Notes under the pieces: model-generated
What the model was told of the DNA's origin: nothing
Database searches by the model: none
Seen by the model: only the letters and a program-made list of their open reading frames with translations
Translations under genes and position numbers: made by a program
Part shown: one piece after another, positions 1 through 12,300 of the stretch
Layout: each line of letters opens with the position of its first letter
Numbering within the stretch: the stretch's first letter is position 1
NCBI GenBank assembly: GCA_003118195.1
Contig: BEXV01000683.1
Location: forward strand, 55,626-98,551
Source: Hemicentrotus pulcherrimus
Lineage: Eukaryota; Echinodermata; Echinoidea; Camarodonta; Strongylocentrotidae
DNA: 42,926 bases
Direction of reading: 5' to 3'

Positions 1-613
1 GGGGGGGGGGGCAGGCGGGAAAAATCGCGACGTGGATCCGCGCCTGCCTGAACAATAGCATAAATTTAGTTTTGTCCCTTGCACAGCACTGTTCCATTTC
101 ATCCCGCGGGTGGCCCATTTCCCCATTCAAGACCTCGATCACGATAATTTGCATAAAATTTAAAAAGAAGGAAGGGTATAGGCCTAACTATTATTATGTA
201 GCCTGTGCTAGTAGTACAAATGGAGAGGCTACAATGTTGTGTTAGTTGACGTTCGTATGCCACAAATTAGTATTTAGGCCTAGTTTATGTACATGAGGAG
301 GGGGATCAAGGGAGGGGGCCGGTACCGCCCCCTAGATCCCGACCCTAAGCCTCCCCCTCCATCCGCCAATGTGCACGAAATGGCGAATTGTGTAACGCAG
401 CACTTGTTCTACCGAAAAATAGGCTACGTTGTTATCATAATATGAGCATGGACCCTACCACAAAAAACTGAAGAAAAAGGGAAGGTGTTTTGAACAGGGC
501 CAGGGAGAACCTCCTTCAAAAATTAGATCCGATATATCAAGGTCTAGGACTTCCAGGTACACGCGTGAATAAAATACAATGCACGGCATGGAAATATTTC
601 ACTTGGGTTGAAC
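1..613. other. 5' flank of the left gene
   Basis: No gene is supported here. It opens with 11 G residues and holds a GC-rich hairpin at 302-340 centred on GGTACC. An in-frame stop (TGA) lies upstream of the chosen ATG at 614 with no other ATG between, which supports that start if the transcript begins here. No clear TATA box or CpG-rich promoter was seen. Confidence 0.5.
302..340. repeat. GC-rich inverted repeat (hairpin)
   Basis: The outer arms GGGATC (302-307) and GATCCC (335-340) pair. An inner stem (315-320 with 327-332) closes on a GGTACC palindrome. It is about 270 bases upstream of the left gene's start codon. Function unknown. Confidence 0.5.
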
Positions 614-694
614 ATGGAGAAACTATTGGAAACTATTGGAATGGAGACCCTACAAGAAGCAGGAGGATGTTCATCAACTTCCATAGAAACTATG
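614..694 (+). CDS. Left gene exon 1 (start codon)
   Basis: It codes for 27 residues beginning MEKLLETIGMETLQEAGG and ends in ATG followed by a consensus donor GTAAGT at 695 (phase 0). Another frame is also open across this stretch, but only this one joins to exon 2 in frame. Confidence 0.7.
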
Positions 695-3600
695 GTAAGT
701 TTTAAACAAATCTTAACGTGCGTTATGATTATTATTTGTCAGTGCATTTTATCAATTTCCACTCGACGATCGACATTGCTCCGCTAAGCTATTTGGGGCT
801 TGGTCCACCGCTCTTCGCTCCTCCACAACGCCTGAGTTGTAGGGGTACATGTTTGGTGCGGCACGGTCGTGTGATTGTGCGCAGTGCAGTGCATCTTGCA
901 GAGATGATGAACATTGCATTGCACACTGGCTTCGAGCTTCGGAGTTCGCTAGTCTAGTGTACGTGTAGTGCCTAGTGTACTCTTTTTTCCTCTCATGATA
1001 CAAAGCACTTTGAATTTAACAAAAAATAAGACATTTTGATACCAGATTTCCTTACCGTAAAAGGCGTATGTGTAATCCTGATGATATAAGATGGGATTTT
1101 AAAAACTAGAACTCTATGAAAACGCTGACCTCTACTCTAGTCTTATGAGAGTTTGCGATGTTACAGTGTAGTTCTAGCTATTTACTAATTTAGCTGCACA
1201 TAGACTACATGTAGTTTATAGAAGAAGAAGAAGAGGAAGAGGAAGAAGAAAAGGAAGAAGGAGAAGGAGGAGGAGGAGTAGGAGAAGAAAAAAAAAGTCT
1301 GAATCTTTTGGTCTAGACTCCAGCTCAGCCTCTAGCTGCTGTGTATTACAGATCGATAGATCTATGATGTTTGTAACCATCTGGTATGGGGGATTCTTAA
1401 ATAAAACTGAACTTTGTCAACCTTCCCCATACACATTTTTTCAATTAATATATTAAGATTCTAAGCTAAAGTAGATAATGAAGACATAGACTACAGTAAA
1501 TCGTAAAGCTCTGCTCAGCCGAACCGACCCATTCCCTCCTTTCACTACCCCAAACGATGTACCTCAGTCTCTGTATAGAGGCGTTCAGTGGAGCCAGACA
1601 TAGTCTCAGTGGAACAACCATCAATATCAGAGACTGAAGCTTTCAGTCTAGCACACTAGCTGTCTATGTGTAAAAGCACTCACTCATGTACATGTACAAG
1701 GTTGTGTTTCATAATTTCTTGTTTTTATTGTTTTTATTGTAGGTTGGGAGAAAAGGTACCAGGAAGAGAAAGAAAATCACTAGTGCAGATAGAGAAACAG
1801 ACACCTGTCCACAGCCAAAACCCAAGAAGACAAAAAATGCAACAGGTAAATTCAGTAAAGAGGAGAGAGAGAGAGAGATAGGGTAAACTCCAGAACTACT
1901 GCATATAAAAAAGGGTACATAAGACTACACGCACATGTAAATCTAAAGCTTGGAAAATGTAAAAGTATACAGGGTCCTCTCCCCCTCCACCCTGCTTTAT
2001 AAAGCATTGAAATGAGTGAGATAGTAGTGATAGTAATCATGTTTACATCATTTTGGATTTGCAAGGTAAATCATTCAGGCTTTAGAAAATGACTCACACA
2101 CAGAGATTTCAAGCACTATAGACTTAAGACAGGGTGTACATGCACCGCAACTATGGTATTTGGCCATAGAGGGCAATTAACACCGGCAAAGTGTCTATTT
2201 GGCAAAGGCACTTCCGGTTTCCATACAAATACAATGTGTCAAGAAGTCCAATAGAAATCACAGACAGTTTCAGAACCAATAAACTATGAGTAACAGATTA
2301 CGATGGTGCATACATACATGTAGATCTCATCAAATCATTGGGGGAGTTCAAATAACCTCAATAATAATTTCAAAAAATAAGGAATTATTTAAATTTCTTT
2401 AAATGACAATGCTTTGCATTCTAGATGGAAGCCGGAAGAAAGCTTGTCTTCTTCCCCAGTATCTGCAAATGTGCTGACTTCCGCAGTGCGGTAGGAAGGT
2501 TGCCATCAATTGTAGAAAATCGTGTTTGCAGTAGGTTCAAACGTCTAGTGAAGAATCATTTTATTTATTTCCAAAATAATTGGTGCAGTATGAATTGATT
2601 CAGCTACGATTCTAGTGTGAGACTAAAAATCTTTGTAAAGTAAATTTTTCTGTGCTCCATTCCGTCTAGGCAAACCCTTTTGTTGTGACAGCTGCGGTTC
2701 TCGATTTGTTGTGAATCCACTTAGACGTAAACCTGGTCAGAGTTCCAAGGGCAAGGCAACGCCTCGTTATGTAGTAGATCAAGAGAGTCAGAAACTCCTG
2801 ACTCTCTGCAATGCGTGTGGTAAGAAAATCAATTACTCTCAAGTTTGTTTGCTTGTCAGCCTTCTCTTCCCCGTCTTCTTCATTTTACAGTTACATGTAT
2901 GTAGGTTTTAGCTTTAATAGTACATGTGTTTGAGGGTAGATGATGGAATTTAGAAGACTACACCACCTTCTTCAAGTATGTATGTTCTGAAGAAAAGAAT
3001 TAAACATGAGCGCTTGTGTAGCTGGAGCTAAAGCTTGGGTAATAAATTCCAAAATCCTTTGAAGTGCATCATAATGTAATGATCAGAAGACTAATTATTT
3101 ATTATTATTAGCACAAATCATGTAGTAGTAGAAGTACTATTAGGCCCCATTCCACAAAACTTGTCATCAATGACAAATGACAGATTTTGTTACAAGCTAG
3201 TGAAATCCTTGCTTCTCATTGGTTATCAACAGATTTGTCACTGATTTTTGTTATTTGTCATTGTAAAAGGCTTTGTGAAATGGGTCCCAGGTGATGGTAC
3301 ATGTACATGTAGTAGTATTGGTGGAAGTGGTGGCAGAAGCAGCAGCAGTACAACATTTCTAGTGCAGTAAATATAAACAAGTCATGCAGTACGTATGTTT
3401 AGAATTTGACGAACCATTTGCAGTTTTTGATATTCTCTATTTTTCCCTTTTGTCTGTCTAGGCATTAAAATGGAGAGAAAGAGCAGGGCGCCCCCTCGTG
3501 ACCCGCCCCCATCGTTGGAGGATAAGCAGCGTTACTACGAGAGTGCACAGCACTTTGCCGCTTCGTTGGTAGAAGGGTTGGGGGAGCCAGACGGTATGTA

Positions 3601-6265
3601 CATTAAAGGCATCGTTTAACAATGTTAAATCTGAGATGCATTGCTCTACATGTTATCAGTGTCCGTTTCATGGTATAATATTGAAGCTCTAAAAAAATTG
3701 CGCTTTGAATTGATAATGAAGTGCCTCAAAAAATTAAGAATCTTTGGTTATACCATACCGATACTCATTAGACTGTAGTGTTATAAAAACTGTTTGGGAA
3801 AAAAAAGGTGAAATTTAGTTTTCCAATCATAAATATCTTGATAATCAGACCGGCGATCGGCTTGTTAAAGTCCCGGGATTCCTGACTGACCTAAAGGTTT
3901 ATAATTATGATTGCAGCATGTGCTAAACCTAGGATTTTGTTTCAGAATCTGAGGCAATGTTAAAATAGCGAGTTACTTTAACTCATTCAGTGCGATAAGT
4001 TTTCTTATTTCACACATTTCAGTGGATTTGCAGTACATAAAATTGCTGCATGCCTGTCAGAAAGGCATGAATAGATGAACAGAGAAAAGAATGCTTCCAC
4101 GTACACGTATTTCAAGAAATAGGCATTCCTGACTTCGACCGTGCTTCACTTTTTCTATGCGACACATTGTGAAAGTAAAAGAATATGCTCAGTCTGTTTT
4201 TTGGTATGAAATCATATACACTGCATGCATTTAGGAATATACATGTATACCTGCTTTTCTTGAAGAAAAGTAGTTTTGTCATTTGAATGCCATTACATGT
4301 CATTTATTTACCCCTATTCATGTTGCCCTTTTTGAACTAACTTCTTTAGCAATGTTTGACTTGAGAATATGACACTTTTATTTTCACCTCTATTTTTTTC
4401 CTTGTTTGCCTTATAGATGCCATTTATTATTGTTGTTGTTATTATGATTCTTTTCATTTGATTGCAGCTGAAAAGTTGACGTGTCCAGTTTATAACACCA
4501 AACCCTGTGGATGCATTCAAAAGTTTATCATCGGGGAAGGTACGTACTTAGCAGAAAGAATCCACTTGCAGGATGAACATTAAAGGCATCGTTTAACAAT
4601 GTTAAATCTGAGATGCACGGCCCTACGTGTTATCAGTGTCTGTGATATGGTGTAATATTGAAGCTCCTAAAAGAATTGAGCTTCAAAATGATCACAAAGT
4701 GCCTCAAAAAAGTAAAAATCTTTGACCATTTTTACCATACTCATTTTCCCCAGTAAACTTTAGTGTTATAAAAGCCGTTTGGAAAACAAAAAATTAAATT
4801 TTGATTTCCAATCATAGATATCTTGATAATCAGACAGGCAATCGGCTTGTAAAAGTCATGAGATTCCTGACTGACCTAAATGTTTATAATTATGATTGTA
4901 GCATGAGCTATATCCAGGATTTTGTTTCAGAATCTGAGGCAATGTTATCGAGTCACTTCAACACCAATGTTGAACTCTGATAACGGTGAGGGTGCTGCAC
5001 AATAGGGATTGTAGGTTGTAGAGTAGAGAAAGTTTTTAATATATCAATATCAAGTCCCGATCTTCCACAGGTCAAAGTCATGGGGCATTAAAAATAGTTC
5101 CCTCCCTTAGAGGTTGTATGTGAAAAGGAAGTATTTCGAGTTCCCATGAATTGACCTTTGAGCGTGTGTCGCAACTATCTCTATCAATCTGCTGTGATAG
5201 CGATCATAGCTCGTAGAGTAGAGATAGTTGTGACTCTCACATGTGTTTGTGTGCTCAAGGTCAGTTCATGGAGCTCGAAAGTGCCCCCTCCCCCATACAA
5301 TAGGGAATTTTCGCACGGTGACGCAAGTGCTGACTAAGGGGTATTTAAATGACCTGTGACCGTCTTCGTACTGTGGCTACCGTCGCAATCTAATTGCAGT
5401 TTCACAACTCTGAATATGTGTGAGTTTCCACGCTTGCGTGACGTCAGAAAGTTATATCTAGCTCCACCAATCTCTCCACTGCTCGCTATGGCAGTGATTC
5501 ACAGTGTTTTTAATGCCAATAGGAGTTGGAAATCTGTATGTTGTACGGGCAATAGAACTGGAATCCTTAAACTGCATTTTGAGATGAACTGGCTCGCTAT
5601 GATTTAAAACTAGTCAACATGCAGTTGATGTTGTTCAAAGCAACAATATCTATGTAAAAACTAACAAAAGTGTATAATAAAGTTGTGAATATGGCGCAAT
5701 AACTGATCATGGGGGAGTTTTCAAATTTGCAAATGGGTGATGTCACCCTAATAACTCATCCATTTGCTCGGTTGTTCCTACACACAAAATGACTAAAATT
5801 TATTTTTCTCCAAATACATGACTTCATAGGTCCTTATATCTTTCTGAGGATCAATAAAAAATATCCTTTCTATAGCATGCTGAGATTGACTTCCCCAAAG
5901 AGCTCATAGGTATACAAAATATAAAAGAGTTCAAGAATGATTTTCCACCTGTAACCGGAACTTGACATTTTCATTTACCAGGTGACAGAGAACAATCCAA
6001 GAAGCGAGCCCTTCAGCTGCTGAGCATTCTTAAAGATGCCAAACGTCTCAGGGAGAAGAAGTTCTACAACAGAGAAGAGGTTCTGAGCAAAGGCAAAGGG
6101 TATGTTCATTCCTATCATGATAACTCTAATCAATTTTGTCAGTATACTTACTTTACTGTTGTACCCCTACTGTTATACCATATCAAGGAATAATTAGAAA
6201 AAAAGTTACAATACCTACTTCAGATTAGAGAATGTAAGAATAAAAGAAAAGGGACTGTGTGTAAG

Positions 6266-6327
<62 letters not shown>

Positions 6328-9300
6328 AAGAAGAAGAGGAGGAATGCACAATAATGGTATGGTACCATAATACCATAAACATATACTATGCTACAGTCTC
6401 CCCATGGAGATCAGTACATGCTACTTAAGAGTTCAGACTCTTTGTCCTCAGCAGAGGACTTAAAGTCTTCCATCTGCTGGTTGCTTACGAACAAGCATAC
6501 ACATGCCTTCTTAGCAGTCGGGTAAAACAAACAAACAATCTTTTCTCTTTCTCATTTGCTTTGTTTGGTTTACACACTCTCTCTCTCTCTAAGTGCCATA
6601 TCGTTTGACTTTGGCGATCATGCTGTTCCACAGCCCTTGGCTCCTAGCCTTCTGTAATGGTACCACTCCCAGTTCTTTTACTCCTCTCTTGTCCAACAAT
6701 TTCTGCAGACTGTCCATCCAAAGTATCCTCCTCCTTCCCCTACTCCTCCATCCCATAATTTTCCCTGTCGAAGCAAGATTCTCTAGTTTACATACTATCA
6801 TGAGAAAACGTTCCAATCCTTTCTTCCATTTAATTTTCAAATCATTGATTTTTGTTGTAAATCAGGCAAAGGAAGGTTGGCCTAGGTAATGGTCATCGCA
6901 AAGCCAAGGAGTATGAGGACTTTGTGCTCTCAAACAGGAAGATCCTACGGGGTGACTTGCGGATGTGCGAACGTGCAACGCAGCGTGTCCTGCTCTACTC
7001 CAACAACTTCCTGCACAAGCGCTTGAAAACGGACCCCCTGAATCGCACCCAGAGGCTGCAGCGAACCAAGGGGCAGGCTGCACTGGGGAAACTTGTGGAC
7101 GTAGCGAAGCTGTCTGAGCAAACGTGCTGCTCGGAGAAGTGTGTGCTGGTAGGTGATCTAACTTCTTTTACAAAGTAAATCATAGACTTGCATTTAAAAA
7201 GGCCCACTGTACTACTTGTAGCTACTTGCTCCCTCTATATAGAAAACAGTGCCTAATTGGTGACCATTGGTCCCTCATGATCCTCTTTTTTCTTATGTTA
7301 ATTGAGAGCTGATTTGATGAGATAACCACCTGTTACTGACCTTGCAGGGAGGTCTAATCCCCCTGGCCAAACCAGTGCAGACAGGTATTTACAAGTAAAT
7401 CATAGACTTGCATCTTTAAAGCTCAAAGAATCGTAGCATGGACATATAAACAAACATCTTCTTTGGTAGAAGCAGAAGTTAAATATGTGTTTTTCAACTA
7501 CAATCAAATATGTCTTAGTAGCCACCTCTCTATAAAGGCGACCTGTTAATAGCGGCCGCTCATACTGCCTCCCTCTAGAAGGAAATGTGTGTTGTAAAAC
7601 CTGTGTTGAAAGGCCACCTGTCTACAGTGGCCACTTTCTCTGGTTCCCTTTGGTAGCCTTATAGACAGGATTGACTGTATTTATTATTTACCTCTGGATA
7701 GAGGCCATCCTAGAAGGACATTAGTGGCCTGACATGGCTAGGATCCACAACTTTCACATCCCCTGTTTGTATCATGTTAAGTTTAAAGCCCATCTGTACT
7801 AGTGAACAGGAGGGATTAGACCACCCTGCAAGGTCACTGGACAGGTGGTTATCTCATCAAATCAGCTCTCAATTAAAAGAGGATCATGGGGGACCAATGG
7901 TCAACGATTAAGCATTGTTTGTTATGTAGAGGGAGCAAGTAGCTATAAGTGGTGCAGTGGGGTTTTAAATACTGTGATGTTGGTGCCCTTTTGGTGAACC
8001 CACGATCTTTGAATACTCTGTTAAAGAGAAGGTTGAGTTCTGGGGAGAGGTGACAAATAATTTGCAAGCTTTATCATTGTTATTATGCAAGTGTGGAAGA
8101 ACATCAGAGAAAAAATGTTCTCTGAAAAGCATGGCTCTTCAAATGGCTTCATATTCTCAATATGACAAGTAACAGCTTAAAAACGAGGCCCAATTTTTAT
8201 GCCACATGTTTGTGTAGTCCCATATACATCTTTCTGTGTACAGTGATTTTTACTTAACCAAGACTGGGCCAAATTTCTTATCATTTTGGTGATTCCAGAA
8301 CCTTGCAGTACACACCAATACCAATATGCTACATGATCAACTTTTTCTGATCGATTCCACACCCGTTTCTTTTACAATGCAATCGCATGACCAGAACTCA
8401 ACTTTATCTTTAAGTGGTAAAACCAGTTCAGATACATGGTGTATTAAAGTCAAACATGTCATGAAATCATAAGAGCGATGCGATTTGATCTCCAGTGATT
8501 ATAACACTCCTGTTGTATCCACTTTTGATTTTCATAATTCTCCCTAGTTGGCACATACACACAGTCTGCTTCTGAATCAATGGAGGGACAGGGCTATCTC
8601 TGGCCAGACGGAGGCTAGGAAAGTCCTTGCTGAGATGCTTACACCTTCAGGTCAGGCAGTCAATCCTAGATGTATACCTGTACATGAGCAAAAACAGATC
8701 ATTTTGTACCAAATTCTTGCATTTTTTCCAAACAGATTATAGAAATTACAGGTTGTAGATGTATCACTTGTTTTTAAGGTTGCTTGGAAAAAAAAACTTG
8801 TTAAATAGAAGTAATCACTTGTAGAATGATTTAGACTTTGTGTTTCCTGTATAAAAATGCATTTAATGATAAATGGGGAATTTTCTCTCTTGAATGCACC
8901 CTGTAACAATCATGTGTTAAAATGGCTTTCCACAACATCTCTTTTCATGGTGCTGGGCATTTTTATGATTTTACTTTTCTTTTCCATTGCACCGTGAGTA
9001 CATCAATGGTTCGTAGTTGGTGCCTAATACCGTTACTATAAATAGTGACTGTAAAGTGATGTGGTGAGAGCCATTGAGAAAATGCTTGTGATATCTTGTC
9101 ATGTAGTACTTGCTACTTGGTTGGGTAATCCCTTTGGCAGCTAACTCGGGAGGCTACACTTGGATGGTAGGTGAGGTGAGTAACTACAAGGAGTTTCACG
9201 AAGTGCTGGAATGGTGTGTGGAACAAGCACTTGTTAATTTAGTTCACCTTAAACTCTCTACCGTAGGTCAGGGATCCAACTGCGCCCGTTTCATCGCCAT

Positions 9301-12300
9301 GGTAACAGGCAGCAGCATCACGACCATCGCCAGGGTGAAGGACCAGATGTGCAAGACGGGCGGGGACCGGGAGCCCCCTCAGCATGGCCTCAAGAAGTAC
9401 TGGAAGAACCACCCCAGGAGTAAGACCTTAGGTCTGCTTGGGGAGGATGGAGAAGTGGTACAGGGCCCCAGGGCAGGGTCAGCGGAAGCTGGAGCTGGGC
9501 AGGCCGGAGCGCAGGGATCTCTCATGACCGTGGTAAGGTATCTCTCAGGAAGACCAGAAAATGAAAATAATAGGAATACAGAGAATCTATAATAATAATA
9601 ATAATAGCTCACATTTATAAGGCGCCTAATACTTTCTTTCTAGGCGCAGCACATATTATTACCCAGGTCTTCGGATCCAGGCTTACCCGCAACACTATGT
9701 ATGCACATTTTCCAATCCCTGGGGAGCATTTTTCTTAGTTTGTACATCAAGTCATTCCATTTTAGGTCTCTCTCATGACTGATGATTACATCTTGTAGAA
9801 AAAAGAAAGTGAGTTATTTAAAGAATCTGTTACTTTGAAGAAAAAAAAAAGGTCTCCCTGGGTGATGGTGATAAGGTGTCCTGTAGGAATGGGATAGAGA
9901 GAAAAAATGAGAATATTATTTGTTTTGGGGGTCTATAATGTTTGGTCTCTCTCATGACTCTGGTAGTGGTATCATTTAATAAATATTGTAGGGAAGATGT
10001 GAAGAGGTACAATGCACATTGTATATTTCAGTTAGTCCTTTCGGCTGTAGTTAGGATTAGTTCAAGGTAGTGACTCTGAATATTGCGCTGTCTATTGGTC
10101 AGTACTTTTTAGTTACTCAAGAAAACCGTAAAATTAGATTAAGAAATTGAAAGTGTATTGAAATGGGTGACATTTAATAATTTCATTGGTAAGTTAAAGG
10201 ATGAATGAGTATTTAGTTAAACATTCACAAGTATATGTTGTGATAATGACTATGATATGCTGAATGACTCCTTAAGATTTTGTCTGAAATATCTGCAATC
10301 CATCTATTTCATGATGACTTTGTAGTAATTAATCCTTCGATACATCGCAATGGTTATTCCTGAATTTGCAGGCGCAACTGATAGAGCAACAGGATCAGTT
10401 GAAAAGACTGCAGCAGCAGCTGGAGGAACAGCAACAACAAGTCAGACAACAGCAGAGACTTGTAGAGCAACAATTGATACAACATCAGCTGAGGCAAAAC
10501 AGGCAACTGAAGCAACAGGTTGGTTGCCTTAACTTTAAAAAGAGATACTTTATTCATTGACAATAACAATAACCGAAAGCATGTAAAAAAAGGGCATTTG
10601 AACAATTCTACAAACTCAAGAATTTTAAGACACCGTCAAAGTAACCCAACTTGCCTAAACAGGAATTTATGATGCAGAAGCGATGAAGCATATAAATGAA
10701 GATAATTACCCTGCTTTCACAGAAATATATAGTATAGGATTCATGAAACAATGATTGTGCCGTGAAACCTAGTCCACATATATATGGTTCATGAAGTCTG
10801 TACTTTTTTATGAATTCATGATCATATGCACCTGAAGGCTGTTTAGCTTGTTCATTTGTTTGGGTTTGGTTTATTTCCTGGAGAAGTCAGTACACACATT
10901 TGTTTGTTTTTGTCTCTCTAGGCTGCTTTGGCTGAAGCACAGAGGAAGGTCACAAGTCAGATACGAGCTGCAAACTTGTCTGGTAGCTCAAAGTCGATTA
11001 CAAGCAATACTGCTACTGCCCGTCCTACAACACAGGTGAGAAACAGCCATCTTATGTCTTGCAACCTTAAATCCTTTTCAGAAATTTTTGTAATCTGGTT
11101 AGACATAATTGAATAAAAGACATAAATTAGATTGCACATATATGGAGGTTGGGACAGAAAAAAGAAGTAAGAAGGATCATCCAGCTTTTTGTATGATTAA
11201 ATCTACAAGATATTACACATATTGCAATCATTCACAGTGTGTAATGGGTTTTAAATCTTTTTGTCTGATTTACAGAACATGTCAACAAGCAGAGCAACGC
11301 ATCCGTCTACTCTAACGATGCAGCCTCTAACATCTAATCAGCAAGGCCGTATCTACGTACAGTCCCCTGTATCTACCAATCAGCAGGCTCAATCTACAGC
11401 AACACAATCTCAGCCATCCAATCAGCATGTGCCTACTATTGTAGGCATGACTATAGAGCAACAACAGCAGCAACTGCAGCAGCATCTTCAACAGCAACAT
11501 CCCCTGACAGCTACAGTGGCAGGACTTGAGGGCATAGATGCCAAGCTGTTGCAGCAGAACTTGCAGCAGATCCTTGCAGAACTGCAGAATCAGATGGTGA
11601 CGCAGCAGATCCAGCAGCAGCTGATAAACTGCGGGATGCAGCAGGGCCAGGGTGGAAGCAGCCAACCTCCGAGCTACAGCACGGCAGTGGCAGCCACAAA
11701 TCACTCCCAGGTGATGCAGACACCACCACCGCGGCAACAATCACCACCACCACAACAACAACAGCAACAGCAGAAGACACAGAAAGATGGTTCACATCAG
11801 ACACAGATCATCATACAGACTATTCCAAGCCTGCAACCGAATTTGTTGCTGAGTAGCAACGGACATGGTATACCTGGTAGCAGTAATATGCCACAGTATG
11901 TCAGTACCTCAGCAAGCGGGTCCATCGCTCGTCACAAAGCATCCAATAGTTCTCATGTAATGGTTCCTATCACACTCCATCATCCTGGTAACCAGATTGC
12001 AGGAGGAGAAGCAGTCAATGTGGAGGAGGTCAACGTTCAACTCCAAGAAGTGGTCATGCCTCTCTCCACCCAGGATGCCGCCGAAGCTTGCAACCTGGTC
12101 CTCCCACGGCAGCAACAGCTTCCCACCATCCTGCAAGGAACTATCCAGCAACACCTATCAAATCTGGGTCATCTTGCCAGCAGCCATTCGTCAGATTCGG
12201 GTGCAACCCGGCCAACCACCGCTACCATCAGTATTGAGAGCCTGTGTAGCAACCAGCAACCATCGCAAGGCAACATTGGGGATCTGGTTGTGACAGAAGT

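Noticed and set aside
490..705. 71-codon ORF MNRARENLLQKL... overlapping exon 1
   Set aside because: It is a different frame from the one that joins exon 2 in phase. Its codons overlap exon 1, and its C-terminal part reads into the intron.
2670..3593. Calling the left gene a canonical GATA factor
   Set aside because: Only LCNAC and the first cysteine pair match. The loop length and the rest of the protein do not fit GATA1-6 type factors.
11327..11804. Antisense ORFs of 97-137 codons over exon 12
   Set aside because: They are open only because of CAG/CTG-rich coding sequence on the other strand.
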